Shown here in pieces: positions 52,070 to 60,849 of a DNA stretch of 64,000 nucleotides. This DNA is from Streptococcus australis ATCC 700641 (GTDB taxonomy: Bacteria; Bacillota; Bacilli; Lactobacillales; Streptococcaceae). Numbering within the stretch: position 1 is the first letter of the stretch; every line of letters begins with the position of its first letter. Location of the stretch: the NCBI RefSeq assembly GCF_000186465.1, contig NZ_GL636091.1, positions 1,312,981 through 1,376,980 of the forward strand, given 5' to 3'. Both the position numbers and the translations under genes were made by a program. The notes under the pieces are model-generated. The model saw only the letters and a program-made list of their open reading frames with translations. It was not told the DNA's origin and did no database searches.

Positions 52070-53734
52070 ATGACTAAATCAAAACGTTTTGAAGTTCTCA
52101 GTAAACGACCAATTAATCAGGATGGATTCGTAACAGAGTGGGTTGAAGAAGGTTTAGTGGCTATGGATAGCCCTAATGATCCAAAGCCTAGTATTCGTAT
52201 TGAAAATGGCGTCGTAGTTGAATTAGATGGAAAAGCAAGAGAAGAATTTGATTTAATCGATCAGTTTATCGCTACTTATGGAATTGATTTGAAACATGCA
52301 GAAGAAGTTGTTCGAATGGATTCTAAAGAGATCGCTAACAAAATTTTAACTCCGAATGTACCACGTTCTGAAATTGTTCGATTGACCAAAGCAATGACTC
52401 CTGCAAAAATTTGTGAAGTTGTGAATCACATGAATGTTGTTGAAATCATGATGTGTTTGCAAAAAATGCGGACACGGAAACAAACAGCAACACAAGCGCA
52501 CGTTACAAACGTGAATGATAATCCGGTACAGATTGCTGCGGATGCTGCAGAAGGGGCTCTGCGTGGATTTGCTGAACAAGAAACCACAGTAGCCGTTGTT
52601 CGTTATGCACCTTTCAATGCCTTGTCTCTTATGATTGGTTCGCAAGTTGGTCGTCCTGGAGTTCTCACTCAGTGTTCATTGGAAGAAGCAACAGAACTTG
52701 AATTTGGTATGCGTGGCTTCACAGCTTATGCTGAAACTATCTCCGTTTATGGTACAGAAGATGTATTTACAGATGGTGATGATACTCCTTGGTCAAAAGC
52801 CTTTTTGGCGTCTGCCTATGCTTCTCGTGGATTGAAGATGCGTTTTACTTCAGGAACTGGTTCAGAAGTTCAAATGGGACAAGCAGAAGGTAAGTCTATG
52901 CTTTACTTGGAAGCTCGCTGTCTATATATTACAAAAGCTGCGGGTGTTCAAGGAACACAAAATGGTTCTGTTAGTTGTATTGGTATTCCAGCAGCTGTTC
53001 CAAGTGGTATTCGTGCAGTCGTTGCTGAAAACTTAATTGCGACGATGCTGGACCTTGAATGTGCCTCTTCAAATGACCAAACATTTACTCACTCAGATTT
53101 GCGGCGTTCTGTACGTACCTTAATGCAGTTTGCACCTGGTACCGATTTTATTAACTCTGGATATTCTGCAACTCCAAACTATGACAATATGTTTGCTGGA
53201 TCTAACTGGGATGCTGAAGATTTTGACGACTACAATGTTCTGCAACGTGACTTACGTGTAGATGGTGGTTTGCGCCCTGTTCGTGAAGAAGAAGTTATCA
53301 AAGTACGGAATAAAGCTGCCCGCGTGATGCAAGCTCTATTTAAAGGCTTAGGTTTACCTGCTATCACAGATGAAGAAGTGGAAGCGGCGACTTATGCACA
53401 CGGTTCAAAAGATATGCCTGACCGTGATAAGGTTGAAGATATCAAAGCGGCTCAAGGTATCCTTGAACGTGGTGTTCAAGGTGTGGATCTTATTAAGGCT
53501 TTGGCAAACAATGGCTTCCCAGAAATTGCCAATGAACTCTTGAATTTGTTTAAACAACGTGCTGCAGGTGACTTTTTACAAACTTCTGCTATTTTCGATA
53601 AAGATTGGAATGTTATATCAGCTATTAACTCTCCGAACGATTATGTTGGTGTCGGAACTGGACATCGCCTAGTGGGAGAAGAATGGGAAAAGGTTAAAGA
53701 TATTCCACGTGCGATCGACCCTCGTGATATATAG
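52070..53734 (+). CDS. pduC: Propanediol/glycerol dehydratase large subunit
   Basis: A 554-residue B12-dependent dehydratase alpha subunit, the full family length: N-terminal KSKRFEVLSKRPINQDGFVTEW, barrel segments RFTSGTGSEVQMGQAEGKSMLYLEARC and CIGIPAAVPSGIRAV, and C-terminal SPNDYVGVGTGHRL. With PduD and PduE it converts 1,2-propanediol to propionaldehyde or glycerol to 3-hydroxypropionaldehyde. Diol and glycerol dehydratases cannot be told apart reliably by eye. Confidence 0.95.
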   Translation: MTKSKRFEVLSKRPINQDGFVTEWVEEGLVAMDSPNDPKPSIRIENGVVVELDGKAREEFDLIDQFIATYGIDLKHAEEVVRMDSKEIANKILTPNVPRSEIVRLTKAMTPAKICEVVNHMNVVEIMMCLQKMRTRKQTATQAHVTNVNDNPVQIAADAAEGALRGFAEQETTVAVVRYAPFNALSLMIGSQVGRPGVLTQCSLEEATELEFGMRGFTAYAETISVYGTEDVFTDGDDTPWSKAFLASAYASRGLKMRFTSGTGSEVQMGQAEGKSMLYLEARCLYITKAAGVQGTQNGSVSCIGIPAAVPSGIRAVVAENLIATMLDLECASSNDQTFTHSDLRRSVRTLMQFAPGTDFINSGYSATPNYDNMFAGSNWDAEDFDDYNVLQRDLRVDGGLRPVREEEVIKVRNKAARVMQALFKGLGLPAITDEEVEAATYAHGSKDMPDRDKVEDIKAAQGILERGVQGVDLIKALANNGFPEIANELLNLFKQRAAGDFLQTSAIFDKDWNVISAINSPNDYVGVGTGHRLVGEEWEKVKDIPRAIDPRDI

Positions 53735-53746
53735 GAGGACCTAACG

Positions 53747-54418
53747 ATGACAGAAATAAATGAAACGTTGTTGCGCTCGATCATCGAGAGTGTGTTAAAA
53801 GAAGTTAAAGCAGAATCTAACGATCATGTAGAACCAACTCATCATGTAGATGCTACAACTACGGCATCCGTCAATGAGGGAACAGTTATTCGAAAAGTTG
53901 GGGTTGCTCAGCCAAGTCAATCTGTTGACGAAGTTGTCATTGCAGTTGGTCCAGCTTTTGGGGAACAGCAAGTTAAAACAATGGTTGACATACCGCACAC
54001 TGAAGTATTGAGACAATTAATTGCAGGAATCGAAGAAGAAGGCTTGAAAGCTCGGATTGTGAAAGTGTATCGTTCGTCTGACGTGGCTTTCGTAGCTGTT
54101 GAAGGGGATCACCTTTCTGGATCTGGAATTTCTATTGGTGTACAGTCCAAAGGGACTACTGTTATCCACCAACGTGATTTACCACCATTGAGTAATCTTG
54201 AACTCTTCCCTCAAGCCCCACTCTTGACTCCTGAAACCTATCGTTTAATCGGTAAAAATGCTGCCAAATATGCAAAAGGTGAAACACCAAATCCTGTTCC
54301 TACCTTGAATGATCAAATGGCACGTCCAAAATATCAGGCTTACTCAGCTTTACTTCACATTAAAGAAACAAAATTGGTCGTAAAAGGTAAGCCTGCAGAT
54401 GAGTGTGTGTTAATTTAA
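53747..54418 (+). CDS. pduD: Propanediol/glycerol dehydratase medium subunit
   Basis: A 223-residue beta subunit: the N-terminal [14 protein letters not shown] helix resembles microcompartment-targeting peptides. The core contains [39 protein letters not shown], with [47 protein letters not shown]. It binds the cobalamin base with PduC. AGGAGGACC precedes it, 12 nt after pduC. Confidence 0.94.
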   Translation: MTEINETLLRSIIESVLKEVKAESNDHVEPTHHVDATTTASVNEGTVIRKVGVAQPSQSVDEVVIAVGPAFGEQQVKTMVDIPHTEVLRQLIAGIEEEGLKARIVKVYRSSDVAFVAVEGDHLSGSGISIGVQSKGTTVIHQRDLPPLSNLELFPQAPLLTPETYRLIGKNAAKYAKGETPNPVPTLNDQMARPKYQAYSALLHIKETKLVVKGKPADECVLI

Positions 54419-54433
54419 AGTAGGAGGTCCACA

Positions 54434-54943
54434 ATGGCAGAATCAGTTGAATTATTAGTAAAACAAATCTTAGAACAAATGAATCGTTCTGAGACAAGTG
54501 CTCCAAGCTTTTCAAGTAGCAATCAAGACGAAGCAACAGCTAATGATTATCCAATTGCTAAAAAGCATCCAGACTGGATTAAAATTGGAGATAACAAGAA
54601 ATTTGAAGATGTTACATTGGAAAATATTCTTTCAGGTCAAATTTCATCTCAGGACTTACGGATTAAACCAGAGATTCTAATTAAACAAGGTGAAATCGCC
54701 AAAAATTCTGGTCGTGAGGCTATTCAATATAACTTTTCTCGGGCTGCTGAATTGACTCGTGTTCCAGACAAACGTGTTCTAGAAATTTACAATGCTTTAC
54801 GCCCTTATCGTTCTTCTAAAGAGGAACTCTTATCCATTGCAGAAGAATTGGAAACACAATATCAAGCAAAGATTTGTGCAGGATTTATTAGAGAAGCTGC
54901 TGAACATTATGAACGTCGTAAGAAATTGAAAGGCGATAATTAG
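54434..54943 (+). CDS. pduE: Propanediol/glycerol dehydratase small subunit
   Basis: A 169-residue gamma subunit: an N-terminal amphipathic helix (VELLVKQILEQMNR, probably for encapsulation), a disordered Ser-rich linker, then DYPIAKKHPDWIKIGDNKKFEDVTLENILSGQ and LTRVPDKRVLEIYNALRPYRSS, all family-typical. It completes the (alpha-beta-gamma) dimer of heterotrimers. GTAGGAGGTCCACA precedes the ATG. Confidence 0.95.
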   Translation: MAESVELLVKQILEQMNRSETSAPSFSSSNQDEATANDYPIAKKHPDWIKIGDNKKFEDVTLENILSGQISSQDLRIKPEILIKQGEIAKNSGREAIQYNFSRAAELTRVPDKRVLEIYNALRPYRSSKEELLSIAEELETQYQAKICAGFIREAAEHYERRKKLKGDN

Positions 54944-54969
54944 CAGCGCGATAGAATTGGAGGAAAATA

Positions 54970-56829
54970 GTGAAATATATCATTGGTGTTGATATTGGGA
55001 ATTCCTCAACAGAAACTGCGTTAGCAGCATTTGATACTGCACAAAATAAACTTCACTTCCTTTCATCTGCTATTTCTGATACGACTGGTATTAAGGGAAC
55101 GAAAGAAAATGTTCATGGAATCTATGATTCTCTTCGCAAATTAATGGCTAAGACGTCACTTGATTTAAAAGATATTAGTTTGATTCGCATTAACGAAGCA
55201 ACGCCAGTTATCGGGGACGTAGCTATGGAAACCATTACAGAAACTGTGATCACAGAATCCACAATGATTGGTCATAATCCTCGGACACCAGGCGGACTTG
55301 GTTTAGGTGTCGGGAAAACGGTCCATATTCTTGACTTAATTAATCAAGTGAAAACGGAGCCTTATATTGTAGTTGTTCCAAAGGATATTGATTTTGATTT
55401 AGTAGCGAAGCTGATTAATGCTTATTTTGAAAACGATTACAACATTCAAGGGGCTGTGCTCCAAGCAGATGATGGTGTCTTGGTCAATAATCGTTTAAGA
55501 TCTAAAATCCCGATCGTTGATGAGATTCTATATATTGATAAGGTACCTTTGGGTATGTTAGCTGCGGTAGAAGTTGTAGAGCAGGGAAAAGTCATTACAC
55601 AGTTATCTAATCCTTATGGGATTGCGACTGTTTTTGAACTGAATCCGGAAGAAACAAAGAGCATTGTGCCAATCGCGCGTGCCCTGATTGGAAATCGTTC
55701 AGCGGTTGTGATTAAAACGCCAAAAGGTGATGTCAAAGCCCGTAAAATTCCAGCAGGGACCATACAAATTATTGGTGAAAATCAAATCTTACGTGTGGAT
55801 GTTTCTAAGGGTTCTGAAGCGATCATGGAGCAGGTGGTCCTTGCCAAAAATATCCAAAATGTAATTGGAGAAGCTGGAACAAACGTCGGTGGCATGCTTG
55901 AAAAAGTACGGCAAACCATGGCCAAACTGACAGATAAAAGTCAAGATCAGATAGCTATTCAAGATTTATTAGCAGTGAATACCTTTGTTCCGATCTCCGT
56001 TCAGGGTGGCTTAGCTGGTGAATTTTCTATGGAACAAGCGGTTGGTATTGCTTCTATGGTTAATTCTGATAAACTTCAAATGTCTATCATAGCTAAAGAA
56101 ATTAAGCATGAGTTGGGCATCCCAGTTGAAATAGGAGGTTCTGAAGCAGAAGCGGCTATTTTAGGGGCTTTAACGACTCCAGGATCTGACACGCCACTTG
56201 CTATTTTGGATTTGGGTGCCGGTTCTACAGATGCTTCCATCATTAATAAGCAGGGTGAGATCCATGCTATTCACTTGGCAGGAGCAGGGGATATGGTGAC
56301 CATGCTGATTAACTCAGAGCTTGGCCTTGAGAATCGTCATTTGGCGGAAGATATCAAAAAATATCCTTTAGCTAAAGTTGAGAGTCTTTTCCATATCCGT
56401 CATGAAGACGGAACTGTTCAATTCTTTGATCAACCCTTATCGAGTGATTTATTTGCACGTGTGGTTATAGTAAAAGGTGAACAAGAGTTTGTTCCGTTGA
56501 ACAACCAGGACTTTTCCATTGAGAAGATTCGCTTGGTTCGGCAATCTGCTAAAGAGCGTGTATTTGTCACCAATGCGATTCGTGCTCTGAAACGGGTGAG
56601 TCCTACGGAAAATATTCGTGATATTCCTTTCGTCGTCATTGTTGGTGGTTCTGCATTAGACTTTGAAATTCCGCAGCTAGTGACAGAAGCCTTGTCACAA
56701 CATGCCATCGTAGCAGGTCGCGGAAATGTACGAGGAAATGAAGGGCCAAGGAATGCTGTAGCCACTGGGTTAATCTTGACGTATGCTAGAGAGGCAGAGG
56801 GTGGCCGTTATGACTATTCAATTATCTAA
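54970..56829 (+). CDS. pduG: Diol dehydratase reactivase large subunit
   Basis: A 619-residue ATPase of the DdrA/PduG group with an actin-like nucleotide fold: IIGVDIGNSSTETAL, the LDLGAGSTDASII phosphate loop near residue 414, and the C-terminal VIVGGSALDFEIP. It removes damaged cobalamin from PduCDE together with PduH. The GTG start after TTGGAGGAAAATA fits the family N-terminus. It overlaps pduH by 20 nt. Confidence 0.94.
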   Translation: MKYIIGVDIGNSSTETALAAFDTAQNKLHFLSSAISDTTGIKGTKENVHGIYDSLRKLMAKTSLDLKDISLIRINEATPVIGDVAMETITETVITESTMIGHNPRTPGGLGLGVGKTVHILDLINQVKTEPYIVVVPKDIDFDLVAKLINAYFENDYNIQGAVLQADDGVLVNNRLRSKIPIVDEILYIDKVPLGMLAAVEVVEQGKVITQLSNPYGIATVFELNPEETKSIVPIARALIGNRSAVVIKTPKGDVKARKIPAGTIQIIGENQILRVDVSKGSEAIMEQVVLAKNIQNVIGEAGTNVGGMLEKVRQTMAKLTDKSQDQIAIQDLLAVNTFVPISVQGGLAGEFSMEQAVGIASMVNSDKLQMSIIAKEIKHELGIPVEIGGSEAEAAILGALTTPGSDTPLAILDLGAGSTDASIINKQGEIHAIHLAGAGDMVTMLINSELGLENRHLAEDIKKYPLAKVESLFHIRHEDGTVQFFDQPLSSDLFARVVIVKGEQEFVPLNNQDFSIEKIRLVRQSAKERVFVTNAIRALKRVSPTENIRDIPFVVIVGGSALDFEIPQLVTEALSQHAIVAGRGNVRGNEGPRNAVATGLILTYAREAEGGRYDYSII

Positions 56830-57190
56830 TAAACCAAAGATCATTTTCTATATCCCAAAGGATAGTGAAACAGCTGTTTTTGATCAAGTTGGTTTTGGTA
56901 TTGAAGAAGAAGGGATACCGTTTGAATATATTCAGGCAGAAACAGTTGAAGATGTTGTTTTAACAGCCCATCGTGCTTCTCATGAATCGTCCTTACTAGT
57001 TGGCATAGCGGCCAATAAACATGATATCGTCCTTCATTATAGGAATTTACCCAAAGAAAAATATGTTTATAGAATTAAACAATATGACGGTGTTGGAAAT
57101 CGGGAGTTACGTTTATTGGGCACGAATGCCGCTCGGTTAGTTAAAGGGGTACCCTTTAACACAAGTTCGATTTTTGATGTTACATTTTAG
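56810..57190 (+). CDS. pduH: Diol dehydratase reactivase small subunit
   Basis: A 126-residue DdrB/PduH protein: KPKIIFYIPKDSE, VGFGIEEEGIPFEY and LRLLGTNAARLVKGVPF. It swaps with the dehydratase medium subunit during reactivation and has a similar fold. I start it at the ATG with AGAGGGTGG upstream, within the end of pduG; an earlier in-frame start would lack a ribosome site. Confidence 0.92.
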   Translation: MTIQLSNKPKIIFYIPKDSETAVFDQVGFGIEEEGIPFEYIQAETVEDVVLTAHRASHESSLLVGIAANKHDIVLHYRNLPKEKYVYRIKQYDGVGNRELRLLGTNAARLVKGVPFNTSSIFDVTF

Positions 57191-57216
57191 TTCAAGATTA
57201 GCAGGAGGTGGTTAAA

Positions 57217-57708
57217 GTGACGATGAATGAGGATAAAATTAAAAAAATGACTTTAGAGATCCTTAAAGAAATTTTGAATCGTTATCCTGTTGAATCAAAT
57301 TATTCGAATTATTCCAATCCACTCTATCAAAAGGCGTGGGATATTGTACAAAGAGCAGTGAAAAAAGCAAAAGACTTACAAGTTGATGTTGTCATTACGA
57401 TTCTTGATTCAAGTGCTCGCGTCATCATGACTTATAGAATGGAACATGCGTTATTAGTTAGCGATGAGATGGCTTATAAAAAAGCATATACTGCTGTAGG
57501 AATGAAGATGGAATCAAAAGATTTAAAACCATTAACGCAACCGGGACAATGGTTATATCAATTGGAAATGATGTTGGACAATAAAATTGTCAGTCTTTCT
57601 GGTGGGGTTCCAATTTTTGAGGGAGAACATCTACTGGGGTCCATTGGAGTCAGTGGTGGAAATTCTATACAAGACCAAGAAATTGCGTTATATGCCATTG
57701 ATAGATAA
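57217..57708 (+). CDS. PduO C-terminal-like (GlcG/HbpS, DUF336) protein
   Basis: A 163-residue protein of the heme-binding GlcG/HbpS fold: QVDVVITILDSSARVIMTYRMEHALLVSDEMAYKKAYTAVGM and LSGGVPIFEGEHLLGSIGVSGG. In Salmonella this domain is fused to the adenosyltransferase PduO. Here it is a separate gene in the dehydratase operon, while the adenosyltransferase is upstream in the cobalamin group. Its function is unproven; heme or corrinoid binding has been proposed. A GTG start 6 nt after AGGAGGTG was chosen. Confidence 0.82.
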   Translation: MTMNEDKIKKMTLEILKEILNRYPVESNYSNYSNPLYQKAWDIVQRAVKKAKDLQVDVVITILDSSARVIMTYRMEHALLVSDEMAYKKAYTAVGMKMESKDLKPLTQPGQWLYQLEMMLDNKIVSLSGGVPIFEGEHLLGSIGVSGGNSIQDQEIALYAIDR

Positions 57709-57725
57709 TAAGTAGAGGTATCATA

Positions 57726-58439
57726 ATGGAAAAATATTTAGGTGAATTCTTAGGGACAATGGTCCTGATAGTCTTTGGTAATGGTCTTGGAGCATCTCTC
57801 AATTTGAACAAGGCAATCGCTAAAAATTTTGCTCCTAGCTGGTTCACAGCAGTCTTTGCTTGGGGCTTAGCAGTTACTCTAGGCGTTTATACGGCGGGAT
57901 TTTATAATTCAGGTGGCCATTTAAATCCATCAGTTACCATTGCATTTGCAATTGGCGGATCATTCCCTTGGGATCAAGTGTTTGGTTACATCATTGCGCA
58001 AGTAGCAGGAGCTTTCGTTGGTGCTGCGATTATAACGGTGATGTACCATACACACTTTAAGGAAACCAGTCAGGAAGAAGGAAATTCAGTGGGCATTTTT
58101 GCAACGGGTCCAGCGATTCCAAATCCTTTCTATAATTTACTAAGTGAAATTATTGCGACTTTCTTCTTTATCTTTGCTTTGCTGATGATTACCCATGGTG
58201 AAATCACACCTGGATTGACACCTGTATTAGTTGGTTTATTAATCATGGCAGTGGGTCTGTCTTTGGGGTCAACTACAGGATTTGCCCTCAATCCAGCCCG
58301 TGATTTCGGTCCTCGCTTAGCGTATGCTATTTTACCAATTCCAAATAAAGGGGATGCAAATTGGTCTTATGCCTGGATTCCAATAGTGGGTCCTACTATT
58401 GGAGCGATTTTAGCAGTCCTACTTGTCAATATCATGTAA
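57726..58439 (+). CDS. pduF: Propanediol/glycerol diffusion facilitator, GlpF paralogue
   Basis: A 237-residue aquaglyceroporin closely related to GlpF encoded at 42.8 kb (same GEFLGT start, same NKGD..YAWIPIVGP end). The first pore motif is GHLNPSVTIA, with Ser replacing Ala of NPA, and the second is the usual FALNPARDFGPR. In the pdu context it should admit 1,2-propanediol or glycerol. It is 17 nt after the DUF336 gene. Confidence 0.9.
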   Translation: MEKYLGEFLGTMVLIVFGNGLGASLNLNKAIAKNFAPSWFTAVFAWGLAVTLGVYTAGFYNSGGHLNPSVTIAFAIGGSFPWDQVFGYIIAQVAGAFVGAAIITVMYHTHFKETSQEEGNSVGIFATGPAIPNPFYNLLSEIIATFFFIFALLMITHGEITPGLTPVLVGLLIMAVGLSLGSTTGFALNPARDFGPRLAYAILPIPNKGDANWSYAWIPIVGPTIGAILAVLLVNIM

Positions 58440-58521
58440 TCGTGGAATACGGAAAAAAGCAGAAAAATATACAACTTGATGAGAACAAGCATGATTGTTT
58501 AAAAAGTTGTACATAATAGAT

Positions 58522-58568
58522 TGTAGGACAGAAGCTATTGAAATAAGGTCTGTCCTACTTCTTTATTT
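58522..58568 (+). terminator. Terminator/attenuator before acetate kinase gene
   Basis: GTAGGACAGA and TCTGTCCTAC form a perfect 10-bp stem with a 16-nt loop, followed by TTCTTTATTT. Upstream, ACAAC...GTTGT (about 58471-58510) encloses smaller hairpins that could act as antiterminator. Clear A1/G4 hexaloops are not present, so I do not call it an ANTAR site. Confidence 0.7.
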
Positions 58569-58581
58569 AGAAGGTGAAAAA

Positions 58582-59775
58582 ATGTCGGATAAAATATTAG
58601 CAATCAATGCAGGAAGCTCATCTTTGAAATTTCAGTTACTAGAAATGCCAAGTGAAGCAGTAATAGCTAAAGGGATCTTTGATCGAATCGGTTTTAAAGA
58701 TGGTAAAGTAAAGTATCAAACTAAAAGAAACCAAGTTCAAAAAAATGTTTGTATTCCTAGCCATGAATTTGCAGTTCAAGTTTTGCTAGGGACTCTTGTA
58801 GAGAGTGGAGAAATTCATTCAATAGAAGAGATTGTTGGAGTTGGTCATCGGGTTGCCCATGGAGGAGAGAGTTTTAAAGGATCTGTATTGGTAGATGAAA
58901 AAAATGAGGAGATCATTTCAGATTTAGGAGATTTGGCACCGAGCCATAATCCGATCAGTCTTTCTGTTATCAAGTCATTTAAAACTCATTTTCCTAGCAT
59001 CAAAAATGTCGCTGTTTTTGACACTTCTTTCCATCAGACCATGGAACCGGTTCACTACCTTTATCCCTTGCCTTATAGTTTGTACGAAAAGTTTCATGTT
59101 CGAAAATATGGTTTTCATGGCATCAGCCACGCCTATATTGCAGAAACGGTAGAAAAGATCTTTCAGCAAGAAGAGCATGCTAAGGAAAATGTTAAAATCA
59201 TTAGTTGTCATTTAGGAAATGGTGCCAGTATTTGTGCGATCAAAGAGCAGCAGTCAGTGAATACGAGTATGGGCTTCACCCCTATTGATGGATTAATGAT
59301 GGGTTCGCGATGTGGAAGTATTGACCCAATGATCATCCCTTACTTGGTTGAAAGACAGAAGATGCCAATCCATGAAGTTAAGAAACTACTGAATGAAGCT
59401 TCAGGTCTTCTTGGAATTTCCGAAATGAGCAATGATATGCGTGATTTGATTCAAGCCGTGACGAAAGGGAATCAAAAAGCAATATTAGCTATTGAGATGT
59501 TTGTGAATCGTGTAGCCCATACAATAGCATCCTATATAGTAGATCTTGATGGACTTGATGCTTTAGTATTTACTGGAGGAATTGGAGAGAATGCAGCTCT
59601 AATCCGTTCCTTGGTTGTTGATAAATTACAGGTGTTCGGAATGTCTGTGAACAAAGAGCTAAATGAAAATGGTAGTTTGTATATCCAAGATGCCAATTCC
59701 AAATGTAAAATCCTTGTCGTCCAAACTAATGAAGAATTGATGATTGCTCGAGAAACCTATCGTTTAAGCCTATAG
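58582..59775 (+). CDS. Acetate/propionate kinase
   Basis: A 397-residue ASKHA kinase: ILAINAGSSSLKFQL (phosphate 1), VGHRVAHGGESF, FDTSFHQTMEP, RKYGFHGISHAY and FTGGIGENAALIR. In pdu loci this is PduW, turning propionyl phosphate (or acetyl phosphate in eut) into ATP. The start was taken at the ATG after AGAAGGTG; upstream codons run through the terminator hairpin. It could also be an AckA paralogue serving both pathways. Confidence 0.9.
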   Translation: MSDKILAINAGSSSLKFQLLEMPSEAVIAKGIFDRIGFKDGKVKYQTKRNQVQKNVCIPSHEFAVQVLLGTLVESGEIHSIEEIVGVGHRVAHGGESFKGSVLVDEKNEEIISDLGDLAPSHNPISLSVIKSFKTHFPSIKNVAVFDTSFHQTMEPVHYLYPLPYSLYEKFHVRKYGFHGISHAYIAETVEKIFQQEEHAKENVKIISCHLGNGASICAIKEQQSVNTSMGFTPIDGLMMGSRCGSIDPMIIPYLVERQKMPIHEVKKLLNEASGLLGISEMSNDMRDLIQAVTKGNQKAILAIEMFVNRVAHTIASYIVDLDGLDALVFTGGIGENAALIRSLVVDKLQVFGMSVNKELNENGSLYIQDANSKCKILVVQTNEELMIARETYRLSL

Positions 59776-59822
59776 CTAGAAGACAGATAGACCTTTGAAA
59801 CAAAGATTGTGAAATTTTTGAG

Positions 59823-59851
59823 TTGAAAGCGGATACCAATTATAGTATAAT
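59823..59851 (+). promoter_or_regulatory. eutS promoter with cre-like site
   Basis: TTGAAA (59823-59828), 17 nt, TATAAT (59846-59851). TGAAAGCGGATACC overlapping the -35 matches cre at 12 of 14 positions. It starts the eut transcript that includes the two-component system. Confidence 0.72.
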
Positions 59852-59903
59852 CATATTATTTAGAACTATATTTAGTGTAAAACCAATCCAGAGGTGGTAA
59901 TAT

Positions 59904-60248
59904 ATGTCGGAAAAACAAAGAATGATTCAGGAATATGTCCCTGGGAAACAAGTCACATTAGCTCATTTGATTGCGAGTCCTGATCCAGTAATTTTTGAAA
60001 AATTGGGGTTACAGACTGATTTTCAAGATGCTATTGGAATATTAACCATCACTCCAAGTGAGGCAGCTATTATTGCTGTGGATATTGCTACGAAAGCAGC
60101 GGGAGTACAGATTGGTTTTGTCGATCGCTTTAGTGGATCGGTTGTAATGACTGGAGATGTTGCATCAGTAGATGCTTCACTCCATGCGGTTCTAAATGGC
60201 TTAGAGGAAATACTAGGCTTTTCAAGTACCATTGTAACAAGAACATAA
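59904..60248 (+). CDS. eutS: BMC shell protein EutS
   Basis: A 114-residue circularly permuted BMC protein: [22 protein letters not shown] at the N-terminus and [41 protein letters not shown], the hallmark of EutS/PduU. It forms bent hexamers of the shell. It leads the eut operon, 23 nt before eutV. CAGAGGTGGTAATAT precedes the ATG. Confidence 0.94.
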   Translation: MSEKQRMIQEYVPGKQVTLAHLIASPDPVIFEKLGLQTDFQDAIGILTITPSEAAIIAVDIATKAAGVQIGFVDRFSGSVVMTGDVASVDASLHAVLNGLEEILGFSSTIVTRT

Positions 60249-60270
60249 TTTCAAACGAGGGAAGGATTTC

Positions 60271-60849
60271 ATGAAGGGCAGAATACTAATTTGTGATGAT
60301 GATCCAATTATTCGCTTAGATATCAGACAAATTTTAGAACAGTCAGATTATGAAGTGGCTGCAGAAGCAAGTGATGGTTTTGAAGCTATCGAACTTTGCC
60401 AAAAACACTTTTTCGATCTAGTCATTATGGATATTAAATTACCATTACTGGACGGATTATCTGCGGGGAAAAAGATACTAGATGATGGATTAGCGTATGG
60501 GGTGATTATTCTCTCTGCATTTAATGATGATCATTATGTTCAAAAAGCGAGTTTAACGGGTGCGAGTGCCTATTTAGTAAAACCGTTGGATGCAAAATCG
60601 TTAATTCCTACAATAGCAGTTTGTATAGAGAAAGGGCGGCAACAGCAATTACTTTCAAAAGAATTAATCAAAATTAGTAAAAAGCTCGACGATCGAATTC
60701 TTTTAGAAAAGGCAAAAGGGCTTTTGATGACAAGAGATAATCTTTCAGAACCTGAAGCTTTTAAACAGATTAGGACCATTAGTATGCAAAAACGCGTTCC
60801 AATGATTGAAATTGCAAAATTGCTGTTATTAAATAATGAAGCACAATAA
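60271..60849 (+). CDS. eutV: ANTAR-domain antiterminator response regulator EutV
   Basis: A 192-residue protein. The receiver domain has ILICDDDPI acidic residues, phospho-acceptor Asp in VIMDIKLPLLDG (about residue 54) and Lys in YLVKPLD. A helical linker precedes the ANTAR three-helix domain at about 135-185 (RILLEKAKGLLMTRDNLSEPEAFKQIR). When phosphorylated by EutW it dimerises and binds paired hexaloop hairpins to stop termination. Three candidate targets and one decoy RNA lie in this window. It overlaps eutW by 14 nt. Confidence 0.95.
   Translation: MKGRILICDDDPIIRLDIRQILEQSDYEVAAEASDGFEAIELCQKHFFDLVIMDIKLPLLDGLSAGKKILDDGLAYGVIILSAFNDDHYVQKASLTGASAYLVKPLDAKSLIPTIAVCIEKGRQQQLLSKELIKISKKLDDRILLEKAKGLLMTRDNLSEPEAFKQIRTISMQKRVPMIEIAKLLLLNNEAQ

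Noticed and set aside
58471..58568. A fourth ANTAR target before the acetate/propionate kinase
   Set aside because: There is a good terminator and small hairpins upstream, but the loops are seven bases or lack G at position 4. The paired A1/G4 hexaloop rule is not met.
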